A stretch of DNA of 64,000 nucleotides from Micromonospora echinospora (GTDB taxonomy: Bacteria; Actinomycetota; Actinomycetes; Mycobacteriales; Micromonosporaceae), in the NCBI RefSeq assembly GCF_900091495.1, contig NZ_LT607413.1, forward strand, positions 3,859,001 through 3,923,000. Reading direction: 5' to 3'. Below, piece by piece: positions 17,487-27,600 of the stretch. Numbering within the stretch: position 1 is the stretch's first letter; each line of letters starts with the position of its first letter. A program made the position numbers and the translations under genes. The notes under the pieces were generated by a model, which made no database searches, was not told the DNA's origin, and saw nothing but the letters and a program-made list of their open reading frames with translations.

Positions 17487-17748
17487 GGCGGCTCCCTTCG
17501 TACCTGACGCGCTACCAATCCCGTACCAGGAACCCGGTCGGGAGCGGTCGTATCGCGCCTGCGTCCTCTGTCCGCAGCTAACTACCCATCCTCCTCTCTA
17601 CTCATGCCTCCCTGTGTCCGGATGGCGATTTGTCCCGGCTTCTCACGGTTCGAAGGTGGGCGGTAACCCCCTGGACCAACACCCCGGGGAATCCTGTACG
17701 CTTGTCCCCGTCGCACGGTGCCGGAGAGATCCGGTTCCGGAAACGCGA

Positions 17749-17821
17749 TCCCCTGTAGCTCAATTGGCAGAGCAGCCGGCTGTTAACCGGCAGGTTATTG
17801 GTTCGAGTCCAATCGGGGGAG
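17749..17821 (+). tRNA. tRNA-Asn (GTT)
   Basis: A complete cloverleaf: acceptor TCCCCTG pairs with CGGGGGA (one G-T pair), D arm TAGCTCAATTGGCAGAGCA, anticodon stem CCGGC with loop TGTTAAC giving anticodon GTT, and T arm ATTGG-TTCGAGT-CCAAT. The discriminator is G and CCA is not encoded. Confidence 0.95.
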
Positions 17822-18050
17822 CTCACTCCACCACGCCCGCCGGCACCGCCAGGCGGGCGTCACTATTTTCCCGGGCCGAGTCTCCGCTGCCCGCCCGCGT
17901 CGCCCGTCGCGTCGGGACGGCCGTTTCCCCTCCGTGTACGCCCGACGCCCGGCAGGATGAACGGGGCCGGCACAGACTGCGGATTGCGTCGATCTCTGCG
18001 TCGCTTCACGGACCGGTCCCGCACCGTCGGCACCGAGGGGAGGGCGGTCG

Positions 18051-19281
18051 ATGTCGGCCGAACCGGACGTCGTCATCGTCGGCGGGGGCCTGGCCGGGCT
18101 CGCCGCCGCCCGTCGCCTGCACCGCGCCGGAGTTCCGTGGCGACTGGTCGAGGCCGGCGACCGGCTCGGCGGTCGGGTCGCCACCGACCAGGTCGACGGA
18201 TATCTGCTCGACCGGGGGTTCCAGGTGCTCAACACCGCCTACCCCCGGCTCGGCACCCTGCTCGACGTGGAGACCCTGAAACTCGGGTACTTCACGTCCG
18301 GCGTCCTGGTGCGCCGGGGTGACGACCTGCTCCGACTGGTCCACCCGCTGCGCGAACCGGCCGGCGTGCCCGGCACCGCCCTGGCCGGCGTCGGCTCCCT
18401 CACCGACCGGCTCCGCCCTGCTCGCCGCCGGCTGTGCCACCCTGCCCCCGCGCCGTCTGCTCGACGCGACCGAGACGACCAGCGAGAGCGCACTGCGCCG
18501 GGCCGGCCTCTCCGACGCGATCATCGAGGAACTGCTGCGTCCGTTCCTCTCGGGTGTCCTGATCGACCGGGAGTTGGAGACCAGCAGCCGGGTGCTGGCC
18601 ATGGTGCTGCGCTCCTTCGCCCGGGGACGGATCGGACTGCCCGCCGAGGGGATGGCCGCACTGCCCCGGGCCGTCGCCGCGCCACTGCCGACCAACCTGA
18701 TCGACCTGCGCACACGGGTGACGGCGGTGTCCCCCGGTCGGGTGGGCACCGAGGCGGGCGAGATCCGCTGCCGCGCCGTCGTGGTCGCCGTCGACCCACC
18801 GGCGGCCACCGCGCTCCTGCCGGCCCTCTCCCCGGTACGGATGCACAGCTACACGACCTACTACCACAGCACCGCCGAGCCGCCGGTGGCCGAGCCGATC
18901 CTGGTACTGGACGGGGACCGCCGCGAGACCATCGCCAACACGGTGGTGGTCAGCCGGGCCGTTCCCGGCTACGCCCCACCGGGACGGCACCTCGTCGCCA
19001 CCTCCGTGGTCGGCCCCACCGCCCCGCCCGAGCCCGTCGTACGCCGGGAGTTGACCCGCCTCTACGGTCGCCCCACCGACGACTGGGAGCACCTGACCAC
19101 CGTCCGGGTCCCGCATGCCCTGCCCGCCGCGCCTCCGCCGCAGGGGCACCTGCGCAAGCCGGTCGCCCTGGGCGACGGTCTCTACGTCGCCGGCGACCAC
19201 CGGGACAGCCCCTCCATCCAGGGCGCCCTCGCCAGCGGCTGGCGTGCCGCCGGCACCCTCCTCCACGACCTCCGTCCCTGA
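18051..19281 (+). pseudogene. FAD-dependent amine/phytoene-type oxidoreductase, frameshifted
   Basis: This encodes a flavoprotein of the NAD(P)/FAD-binding amine-oxidase/phytoene-desaturase group. The first 121 codons hold the FAD motif VVIVGGGLAGLAAARRLHRAG and GDRLGGRVAT. The rest (RRLLDATETTSESALRR through the second FAD motif YVAGDHRDSPSIQGALASG) continues in the next frame. Skipping the C at 18414 joins the two into DRL-ALLAAGCATLPP, which fits the family well, so one extra base accounts for the break. It is either a real inactivating mutation or a sequencing error. ATG at 18051 follows GAGGGGAGGG. The 410-residue restored length is normal. Confidence 0.85.
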
Positions 19282-19439
19282 CCCTGTTCCGCCCCGCGCA
19301 GGAAGGTGTGCCGGAGGGGTCAGCCGTGGTCGATGCAGGCTGTTATCCTCGCGTTGCCCATCGTGCCGGAAGATCGGTGCCGTCGCTGCGCATGGTGGCC
19401 GGTGTTCGCGCGGCCGGGTTAATATCCCGGCGCCGGCAG

Positions 19440-19513
19440 GGGGCGGTAGCTCAGCAGGTTAGAGCAGGGGACTCATAATCCCTCGGTCGCGGGTTCGAGC
19501 CCCGCCCGCCCCA
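19440..19513 (+). tRNA. tRNA-Met (CAT)
   Basis: A complete cloverleaf: acceptor GGGGCGG/CCGCCCC, D arm TAGCTCAGCAGGTTAGAGCA, anticodon loop CTCATAA giving CAT, and T arm GCGGG-TTCGAGC-CCCGC; discriminator A, with CCA not encoded. The fully paired first base pair argues against an initiator tRNA. Elongator Met is most likely, though a lysidine-modified Ile tRNA cannot be excluded by eye. Confidence 0.9.
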
Positions 19514-19659
19514 CCGAAACGGATACCTAAACGGAGGGGCAAGGGGGGCAGCCACACGCGCCACAAGCCTGATGGCGCTGTTGATCCACATCGTGTGGCA
19601 CGGTTGCCGGCAGGCGTACCGGTCGTCTTCTGTCAGTGCGGGCGTCGTAGTTTGGCACG

Positions 19660-21738
19660 GTGCACTCCGTCGCGGCTTACCTCCGCACCCTGACCCAAGA
19701 ACAGCTCACCAGTCTGGTCGCGGATCGCCGCGACGCGACCATCGAGCCTGCGCCGACCACCGCCGACGAGCTCGCCGTCCGGCTGCTTCACCCGTCGTCG
19801 ATGGCGGCCGCGTGTGCGTTGCTTACCCTGCCAGAGCTTCAGGTGTGCGAGGTCGCTGCGGCGCTGGGCGACGGGTGCACCTTTACCCGGCTGGCGACGC
19901 TGTTGGGCGTGCCGGAGGGCGATGCGGACCTGGTCGCGGCGCTGCGTCGGCTCACCGAGCTTGCTCTGATCTGGCCGTACGCCGACGGCTTCGCGGCAGC
20001 ACATCTGAGCCCGTTGTGGCCGCACCCGCTGAACCTAGGACCCGGCGCCGCCGAGCTGCTCGCCACCTGGAACATGAACAATCTGCGCAAGCTGGCGAAG
20101 GTGTACGGCGTTTCCGTGACGGGCTGGGACAAGGACAAGTTGATCGTTGCGCTGGTCGGCTGGCTGGCGCGGCCGGAGAACGTGCGTCGACTCGTGGCGC
20201 AGGCCCCCGCCGACGTCCGCGCCCGGCTCACCGCGCTCGCCTCGCGGCAGGCGCGTCCCTTCGATGAGCGAGGGATGATGTTCGGCTCGGCCGGGGTGGC
20301 GCTGCCGTGGGCCGCTGAACGTGGTCTCGTCGTCGGCTCGGCCTGGGGCGTCGAGGAGATGCCCCGCGAGGTGGCTCTCGCGCTACGAGAGGGCTACATG
20401 GCTGCGTTCGATCCGCAGCCGCCGGCCGTGTCGATCATGCGGGTCGAGCCAGAGGGTGTAGAACGGGAGGCTGCGGCCGCTGCCTCGGAGACCCTCGCCG
20501 CAATCGCCGCGATCGCCGCCACCATAAGCGGCGGCTCGGTGCCCCTGCTCAAGACGGGCGGTCTCGGTGTACGCGAGCTCCGTCGGATGGCTAAGTCGTC
20601 CGGTCAGGACGAGGATCGCACCCGCCTGACCATCGAACTGCTCGCCGCGGGCGGCCTCACCGAGGCCTCGGACACCGGTCTGGCCCTCTCGGGGGCCTAT
20701 GACGCGTTCGCCGCAGCCGAACCCGCCGACCAACTGCTGGACATCGTCGAGACCTGGTTGGCGATGCCCGCGTGCCCGCTCGCCCCGGCCCACTCCACCG
20801 CGGTCTCCTCCCGTGCCCTCTACTGGGACAAGGACGAGGAGATGATTTTGACGGGCCTGCGCGCCCTGACCTTGCGCACTCTCGCCGACGTTCTACCCGA
20901 AGGCCACGCCACCGATGCCAGCATGTTCGCCGACCGGCTGGCCTGGCAGAGCCCTGTCCTGACCGACCAGGCAGACGAGGATCTGCAACGCTACGTCACC
21001 GGCATCTGGCGAGAAGCCCACCGGCTCGGTCTACTTGCTCACGGAACAGCGACCAGCCTCTGCCGTAGCCTGCTGACCGGTGACGCCGGCGCGACCCATC
21101 GGCAAGCTCAGGCCATGCTGCCCCGCTCCTGCGGCACGGTCCTGTTGCAGAACGACCTCACCGCGGTGGTGACCGGCACCCCGTCGGCCAACCTGTTGGC
21201 TCTGCTGGACGGCGCGGCCACGCCAGAGTCCCGCAGCGGCGCCTGGACATGGCGTTTCTCGCCGTCCAGCATTCGTGGCGCGCTCGACGCCGGAAAGACC
21301 CCGGCAGATCTGCTGGCCCGGATTACCGAGGTGGCCGACGGCGGCCTCGTGCCACAGACACTCACGTACCTGATCAAGGACGTAGCCCGCCGGTACGGCC
21401 GCGTGCAGGTGCGCCCAGCCGGCTGCTGCCTGTGCAGCGACGACGAGACCCTGCTCACCGAGCTGCTCAACACCCGCTCGCTGCAAGCCCTGCAGTTGGT
21501 CCAGCTTGCCCCGACCGTGCTCGCCAGTGCGAAAACACCGGCCGAAACCCTGGCCGCACTGCGTGCCGCCGGCCACGCCCCGGCCAGCCTCCACCTCGAC
21601 GGCAGCCTAGCCCTCGAGATCCCGCAAGGACGCCGCGCCGATCCGTCACTCACCGGTCCGGATAGCGGTGACATGTTCCCGCTGCCGCGCTTGAGTGACC
21701 CGGTCGACGTCGCACGGACTCTGGTCGGTAACCGCTGA
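19660..21738 (+). CDS. Helicase-associated (XPB/Ssl2-like) domain protein
   Basis: A 692-residue protein of the actinobacterial family called helicase-associated domain-containing (Helicase_C_3). It has no Walker motifs, so it is not itself a helicase. The N-terminal half contains repeated winged-helix-like units (LAVRLLHPSSMAAACALLTLPELQVCEVAAALG; LRKLAKVYGV), and the C-terminal third carries FSPSSIRGALDAGKTPADLLARITEVADGGLVPQ-type sequence related to XPB accessory domains. It is often encoded near DNA repair helicases, but none is seen here. The GTG start at 19660 has no ribosome site; a TAGTTT box 7 bp upstream suggests a leaderless transcript. It begins about 150 bp after tRNA-Met. Confidence 0.85.
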   Translation: MHSVAAYLRTLTQEQLTSLVADRRDATIEPAPTTADELAVRLLHPSSMAAACALLTLPELQVCEVAAALGDGCTFTRLATLLGVPEGDADLVAALRRLTELALIWPYADGFAAAHLSPLWPHPLNLGPGAAELLATWNMNNLRKLAKVYGVSVTGWDKDKLIVALVGWLARPENVRRLVAQAPADVRARLTALASRQARPFDERGMMFGSAGVALPWAAERGLVVGSAWGVEEMPREVALALREGYMAAFDPQPPAVSIMRVEPEGVEREAAAAASETLAAIAAIAATISGGSVPLLKTGGLGVRELRRMAKSSGQDEDRTRLTIELLAAGGLTEASDTGLALSGAYDAFAAAEPADQLLDIVETWLAMPACPLAPAHSTAVSSRALYWDKDEEMILTGLRALTLRTLADVLPEGHATDASMFADRLAWQSPVLTDQADEDLQRYVTGIWREAHRLGLLAHGTATSLCRSLLTGDAGATHRQAQAMLPRSCGTVLLQNDLTAVVTGTPSANLLALLDGAATPESRSGAWTWRFSPSSIRGALDAGKTPADLLARITEVADGGLVPQTLTYLIKDVARRYGRVQVRPAGCCLCSDDETLLTELLNTRSLQALQLVQLAPTVLASAKTPAETLAALRAAGHAPASLHLDGSLALEIPQGRRADPSLTGPDSGDMFPLPRLSDPVDVARTLVGNR

Positions 21739-21756
21739 CTCCCCTGCCACCGGACC

Positions 21757-23007
21757 CTACAAACTGGTAGATGTGGACGATTCGCCACGCGGTTGACGGC
21801 CGAGGGCGTGCACGAGGAGGAGCAGGGCCGCGAGCGTCCCGACGCCGGCCAGGACGAAGGTGGCGCGGGCGCCGATCAGGCTGACCAGGAAGCTGCCTCC
21901 GGCGTAGGCGGAGGCAGCTCCCAGTTGGGCGGCGGTACCCATGGTGCCGAACACCCGGCCGAGGAACGGGCGGGGCACGAGACCCTGGACGAGGGTGTCG
22001 TAGCCGATGTTCTCCACGGCATTGCCCGCGCCGCCGATCAGCTGCGCTGCGATGACGACGGCAAGAACCGGGGCCAGGCTGTTGACGATGCTGGCCGCTG
22101 CGGTGGCCGCGACGGCACCGATCAGGAGAACAATCGGTGAGCTCCCCCGGGCGAGTCGGGTGCAGGCTAGTGAGGCCAGGAGCATCCCGACGCCGAATGC
22201 GCTGGCTGCCAGTCCATAGCCGGCCGGGCCGGCGAGGAGCACGTCGCTGGTGAGGAAGACCAGTGCCACATTGTCCACTGCGGCGAAGGCGACGAGCAGG
22301 AAGAGGCTGATGACCAGTACGCGGATCTGTCGGTGTGCCCTGACGTAGCGCAACCCCTCGATCGTTTCGGCCCACAGGCCGGTGACCGCCGCGGGGTCGC
22401 GGGCCGGCGCGATCGCCGGAAGTCCGGTAAGCAGGAGGGCTGATACGACGAAGGTGGCCGTGTCGACAGCCAGGGCGGTGTGGACACCCCCGGGAGCGGC
22501 TATCAACAGCCCGCCCAATCCCGGGCCGACGGTGAGGGTAAGGGTTCGGGTGAGCCCGAACAGGGCGTTGGCCGGCGCGAGGTCGACGGGGTTGACCAGG
22601 ATCGGAACCAGGCTGCGACCTGCCGGGTTGCGGATGGTGGCCAGGATCCCGACAGCCGCGACGAGCGCGATCAGCACCGGCATCGGCGGCAGAGTGACCG
22701 CGATCAGTCCGATCACCAGCGCCGAAGCCAGCTCGCAGCTCACCAGCAACCGCCGTGTCTGGACACGGTCGGCCAGAGCTCCTGCCAACGGTCCGCCGAG
22801 CCGTGGCAGCGCGTTCGCGAGAAGCAGCAGACCCACCCCTGCGGGACCGTCTCGTGGCGCGACGAGGAGTACCAGGGCCGTCGTGGCGATCCCGTCACCC
22901 ACGAACGACACCGCCCGCGACGCGCACAACGACCGGAAGGCGGGATTACCCCGCAGCAGGCGGGTTCGGGGAGCAGGGCCGGCAGCTGCCGGCGGCGGTT
23001 CGGCCAT
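21757..23007 (-). CDS. MFS transporter
   Basis: A 416-residue major facilitator with about twelve hydrophobic segments. Typical landmarks are FRSLCASRAVSFVGDGIATTAL in helix 1 and the loop GPLAGALADRVQTRRLLV between helices 2 and 3, the conserved A-type motif of proton-driven exporters. ATG at 23007 is preferred because the first helix starts about 20 residues later; the open frame extends further upstream but reads as shadow sequence. It is divergent from an ArsR-type regulator 79 bp away, the usual arrangement for a repressor-controlled efflux pump. The substrate is unknown. Its 3' end lies 18 bp from the convergent helicase-associated gene. Confidence 0.88.
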   Translation of the reverse strand: MAEPPPAAAGPAPRTRLLRGNPAFRSLCASRAVSFVGDGIATTALVLLVAPRDGPAGVGLLLLANALPRLGGPLAGALADRVQTRRLLVSCELASALVIGLIAVTLPPMPVLIALVAAVGILATIRNPAGRSLVPILVNPVDLAPANALFGLTRTLTLTVGPGLGGLLIAAPGGVHTALAVDTATFVVSALLLTGLPAIAPARDPAAVTGLWAETIEGLRYVRAHRQIRVLVISLFLLVAFAAVDNVALVFLTSDVLLAGPAGYGLAASAFGVGMLLASLACTRLARGSSPIVLLIGAVAATAAASIVNSLAPVLAVVIAAQLIGGAGNAVENIGYDTLVQGLVPRPFLGRVFGTMGTAAQLGAASAYAGGSFLVSLIGARATFVLAGVGTLAALLLLVHALGRQPRGESSTSTSL

Positions 23008-23086
23008 GACCAGCAGAGTGCGGCCAGCGGACCACGGACCGCTGTGATTCGGCACAGACCGAATCGTGGCTATCGTTATCCGCGTC

Positions 23087-24151
23087 ATGGCGCTGGTGTT
23101 GAGGTTCGGACGTGGTGACGCGGCCCGGTGTCGCTTCGCGGTCTCACCGCTACAGGAAACGATGACGGCGCTTCTGGTGCTGAAGAATCCGGGCCGCCAC
23201 GGCTGGTACCCGACGTGGCTCCGCGATGTCCGGCGCGACCTCGCGGGGCTCGACCTGCGGCTGCTGAGCGTCGCCGCGCCGAGCCACGGACACGGGCCCG
23301 ACTTTTTGTGGCCGAGCCCGACCAGCCCGCTCACCACCATCGAAGACGATCTCGCTCAGGTCCAGGCCACCGATCCCCGCATCGTCACCGCGCAGCTAGC
23401 CGCCCATGCACGCCGCCTCGCCTCCCGCACGGTGCCTGTCGATGTCTACCGTGCTCTAATCGGCGACCCCGTCACCGCCCGGGACACACTGGTCGCGCAA
23501 CAGCGACTGGCCTGGCAGGCACTGGTCGCACCGCTCTGGGACCGAATGCGTGGACTGCTCGACGCCGACATCACCAGCCGATCCCGGCAACTAGCCGACG
23601 GGGGCCTGGAAGGGCTGTTCGCCGGCCTGCACCAGCGAGCAGTATGGAAGAACGACGAACTGCACCTCACCGGCTTCCAGCGCGGGACCGTGGATCTGCG
23701 CGGTCGTGGCCTCGTTCTCGTCCCGACAGCCTTTGGTTGGCCGAATCTCGGGATCGGGCCTACGGATGACGTTTCCACCACACCCCCGGCGCTCGTGTAC
23801 CCGATGCTCGGTGCGGCGCGGCTCTGGGAACCCGCCACACCACCACCCGTGATCATCCGACTCCTCGGCGCCGGACGCGCATCCGTGCTTGCCGAGACCG
23901 TCATCCCCAGCACCACAAGTGGCATCGCTCAGCGGGTGGACCTCGCCCCGGCAACCGTCTCGCAACACCTTGCTGTTCTCCGCGATGCCGGCCTCGTCAC
24001 TCCCAAGCGGCACGGCCGTGAAGTCCTCTACCGACAGACCCCGCTGGCCGCCGCCCTCCTGCGATCCGATCCGCTGCCATCCACCGAGCCATATCGGTCC
24101 GGCGACAACGGTTTAAGCACCCGACCCGGCGGGCGCGCCATTTACGACTGA
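23087..24151 (+). CDS. ArsR-family transcriptional regulator with DUF5937-type sensor domain
   Basis: A 354-residue cytoplasmic regulator. The first about 240 residues (ALVLRFGRGDAARCRFAVSPLQET onwards) match the sensor region common in actinobacterial ArsR proteins (DUF5937). The last about 90 residues form the winged helix: SGIAQRVDLAPATVSQHLAVLRDAGLVTPKRHGREVLYR. ATG at 23087 gives the family's usual N-terminus; the start 21 bp upstream adds a non-conserved stretch. It faces the MFS gene across a short shared promoter region, so it likely represses that pump until its ligand binds. No metal-binding Cys pair is seen in the helix-turn-helix, so a metal ligand is unlikely. Confidence 0.87.
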   Translation: MALVLRFGRGDAARCRFAVSPLQETMTALLVLKNPGRHGWYPTWLRDVRRDLAGLDLRLLSVAAPSHGHGPDFLWPSPTSPLTTIEDDLAQVQATDPRIVTAQLAAHARRLASRTVPVDVYRALIGDPVTARDTLVAQQRLAWQALVAPLWDRMRGLLDADITSRSRQLADGGLEGLFAGLHQRAVWKNDELHLTGFQRGTVDLRGRGLVLVPTAFGWPNLGIGPTDDVSTTPPALVYPMLGAARLWEPATPPPVIIRLLGAGRASVLAETVIPSTTSGIAQRVDLAPATVSQHLAVLRDAGLVTPKRHGREVLYRQTPLAAALLRSDPLPSTEPYRSGDNGLSTRPGGRAIYD

Positions 24152-24471
24152 AGTACCCGCGATCCGGCCCTGAGGAAAAACAGGCCGAGTAATGATGGGC
24201 CAGGCATACCCTCAACCGGTAGGCACGAGCATTGAGCGCCCGGACGATCGGCTTCGGCGCACCAGGTCGTGCACCACCCGACCTCGACGATGCTGTTCTC
24301 GTGGAGGTCGCGGATACGGTCGACGAGAATGGGTGCCCAGCGGATCGTGTACTCGTACTGGTCGACCGCCGACCAGACGCCGCGTTTGTGGGGCGGTCCG
24401 CCCCAGCCGGGACGGTTGGCGTTGATGACGCCGCCCACGTCGAGCAGCCAGATTGGCGGAAGACTGATCAC
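24142..24471 (-). CDS. HAD-domain protein, apparently truncated
   Basis: A 109-residue product whose first half matches the small actinobacterial HAD proteins related to the HAD domain of Swiss-Army-knife RNA-repair proteins: PPIWLLDVGGVINANRPGWGG, IRWAPILVDRIRDL, EVGWCTTWC. The canonical DxDG motif reads D-V-G-G, so the second catalytic Asp is missing. After CTTWC the expected C-terminal part is absent; a piece of plausible continuation (ALNARAYRL) appears in the next frame, suggesting a frameshift. GTG at 24471 has a GAAGGAG site 8 bp upstream. It is probably a decaying gene. It overlaps the ArsR gene end by 10 bp on the opposite strand. Confidence 0.55.
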   Translation of the reverse strand: MISLPPIWLLDVGGVINANRPGWGGPPHKRGVWSAVDQYEYTIRWAPILVDRIRDLHENSIVEVGWCTTWCAEADRPGAQCSCLPVEGMPGPSLLGLFFLRAGSRVLQS

Positions 24472-24605
24472 CAGCGGTGCTCCTTCGGTCAAGCAACCAC
24501 TGTGGATCATTCGGTGGCAGGGGACGTACCAGCCGTGTCGCCAGTGAAGTCGCAGGGGTGGTTTCGCCGGCCGAGACGGACCCTCACGAACTGGCTACGG
24601 CGGGA

Positions 24606-27600
24606 TCAGCCCTCGGAATCCAGGACGGCCGGTGGCAGTCCTGGCAGCGGCCCATCGTCGCCCTGACAGACGAACGCGCCCCAGTGGCGAGGAGCGGGCC
24701 AGGACTCCCTGGTCAGCAGCTGTGCCTCGCGGAGTGCCTCGACGCGTGACCGGCCGTCCCGCAGCAGACGGTAGAAGTGTTCCATGAGGTGCCGGGTCGG
24801 TTCGTCCGGCACCTTCCACAGACTCATCACGAGGGTACGGGCCCCCGCGATGAGGAACGAGCGGCGCAACCCGAGGACTCCCTCGCCCGGCTCCACGTCA
24901 CCCAGTCCGGTGTCACACGCGGAGAGGACGACGAGTTCGGTGCCGGCCAGCGTCAGTTCGGTCACCTCCAGCGCGGTCAGGATGCCGTTGCCGGCGGCGG
25001 GAGGTGCCTCGTCTCCCTCCAACCAGGTGTTGGCACCGGCCAGGGCGAGCCCGGTGCGCAGCAGCGGATTCGCCAGCCCCTTGCCGGTGAGCCGGGCGAA
25101 GTTGTCCTCGGCGGGGACGAAGGCGGTCGGCGTGGCCAGGATGCCGTTGAGCACCAGCATCTCCCGGTCCGGGTCCGCAGGGCGGATCGTCATGCCCGGA
25201 GTGAACTCCTCCGGCGGCAGCGGAGGCTGGTGCCGGAGCACGAAACCGTGGGTGGCGAAGTGGAGGACGAGGGGCGAGGAGGTGCGTTCGACCAGGGTCT
25301 TCGTCGCCTCGCCGGCGAGACTGGGCGGGACGCCGAGCAGTCGACCGACGACTTCGCCCTCCTGCCGCGCGCCCTCCAGCGGTAGCAGCGGCCGTCGTAC
25401 CGACGGCACCCCGCCGAGGTCGAAGTCAGGGGCGGCCACGACCAGGGGCGGCCCGGTGGTGGGGCGTGCGGCGGCGTGCAGCCGGAGCAGGTCGCGCGTG
25501 GCGGTGAGGTACGAGATGGTGTACCCGTCGATCAGCCGCCCACCGTTCCGGTCGGGCAGCACCTCGAAGGGCAGACGCAGCAGCTCGCCGTCGGGTGCCA
25601 GGAGGAGGCGCCGACTGTCTCCGATGGCGGCGCGCAACGGCTCGAACACCGCGTCGTGGAGCCGTTCGGCCGCGTCGGCACGCCCGTCGGCCGGGTGTTC
25701 GCGGTATCCGGTCAACTGGGTGCGTACGCCCGCGACAAGCTCGTCGATGGTGCGTGCGGCACCGAGGTCGACCAGGACCGGCCGGTCGGGACGTGCCGGC
25801 GTGAGTACCACCGCCAGGTACCGGTGTGGCTGCCACGGACGGTCGCCCTGGCTGCGTACGGCGTGGAAGTCGAACGGCGCGTACCGGAGGAACTCGACGG
25901 TCACCGCGCCGCTCGGGGTGGCCCGCGCGACGGCCGTGGCGTCGACTGCGGACGGTCGGTCGGTGCGGGCCACGGACAGCGCGCGGGCGAGCGCCTTCTC
26001 CAACTCCCGGAGCTGCCAGGTGGCCCGCCGGAGTTCCTCCGCGGACCCGTGCGGGTCACGCGGGTCCGGGCCGTCCAGCCGACGCCGCGCGATCCAGGCC
26101 CGCAGCCGGCCGAGTTCGTCGAGCATCGGGCGTAACTGCGGGTGACCGCCGCTCGCGAGGGCATCCCGGTCCCGGGCCAACGCGTCGATCCCGAGACCCT
26201 TCCAGTCCAGGATCAGGTCAGCCAGCCGTCGGACGTGTTCGGGCTGGTCGGAGAAGGACGCCAGGACCAGCGAGACGTACTGTGCCAACCTGTTCCGGGC
26301 GACCCGCAGCATGGCGAGCCGCTGTTCCTCGGAGGCGAACGAGCCGAACTGCTCCACGGTCTCCCGATGCCGCGCGATCACCTCGGTCAGCAGGCGCAGG
26401 GCCTCGGTTGCCTGCCCCCGTGCGGCGCGCACCTCTGCCAGGTTCGCCAGCAGGGTGAGCTGTTGTGTCCCCCGGCTCTCGGGTGCCAGGTTGGCCAGGG
26501 CGCTGCACAGGTCGCGCTCCGCGGCCTCGAACTGCCCGGTCGCCTGGTGCAGCCGGGCGAGGTTGTTGAGCAGTACGGGACTCTCGGGGTGACCGATTTC
26601 GCGGGCGATGTCCCGCGCCTCGGCGAGCCACTGTCGTGCCTCCGGAAAACGGTTCTGCCCCTCGCAGAGCGCGCCGAGCGAGACGAGCGTCGGGATGACG
26701 GTGACGTCACGCTCGCCCGCGACCCGTCGCCGGATCCCGAGCGAGTGCAGGTGGTGCCGCTCGGCTGCGGCGTCGTCGCCGGTGGACTGGTAGAGGTGGC
26801 CCAGGCTGCTCAGCACGTCGGCGACGGGCAGCCGGTCCTCGTCGAGGCGTCGGTACAGGTGGAACGCCTCGTGCAGGTCGGTTTCGGCCGCCCGGTGGTC
26901 CGCCATCCGGATGTGCAGGTCGGACTGGGTGACCAGGAGCGCGGCGAGCGTCTCGGGAGAGCGGTCCGCGAACGGCCGCGCGGCCTCGACCGCCGCGCGT
27001 ACCTGAGCCTCCGCGTCGGCGTACGCGCCCGCGTCGAGCAGGGTGTGCGTCAGGTGCCGGACGACGTGGACGAGGGGTGGACCGTTCCCGTCCGAGCGGT
27101 ATCCCCCGGGCCGGTAGAGCGGGAAGTAGCGGCCCTCGTCGTCGACGCCCACCGGGTAGGTGAGCCGATCACGCCACCGGTCGGTGTCGAGTTCCGGAAC
27201 GGGCGGCGCGTTCCGCAGCTCCTCGAAGAGGTCGCGACCGTGCCCGGCGTACGCCCGCTCGATGGTGTTGGGCTCGGCGGTGAGGAAGACCTCGATCAGG
27301 TGCTCCGGGATCTCCAGGAGCGTGACCTGGGCGTACCGTCCGTCGCTGACCTGGTCGAGGACCTTGAAGATCCGACCGCGCGGCCACAGGCACAGGCCCC
27401 AGCCCTCGGCGTCGGGCAGCACGCGGGCGTTGGCGGAGAAGACAAGGTACCGGTGCGGGGCGACGAATCCGCCCACCCGGTGCGAGACGTCGCAGAACGT
27501 TGGCTCACGCAGGAGCAGACCCGGACGGTACCTGGCCAGCACGGCCTCCGGCAGGGTGGTGTCCCGGAAGAACACGCCGCAGGAGGCGAAGTTCGCGCGT

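Noticed and set aside
23008..23340. A longer N-terminus for the MFS transporter
   Set aside because: The extension runs through the divergent ArsR gene and lacks transporter features.
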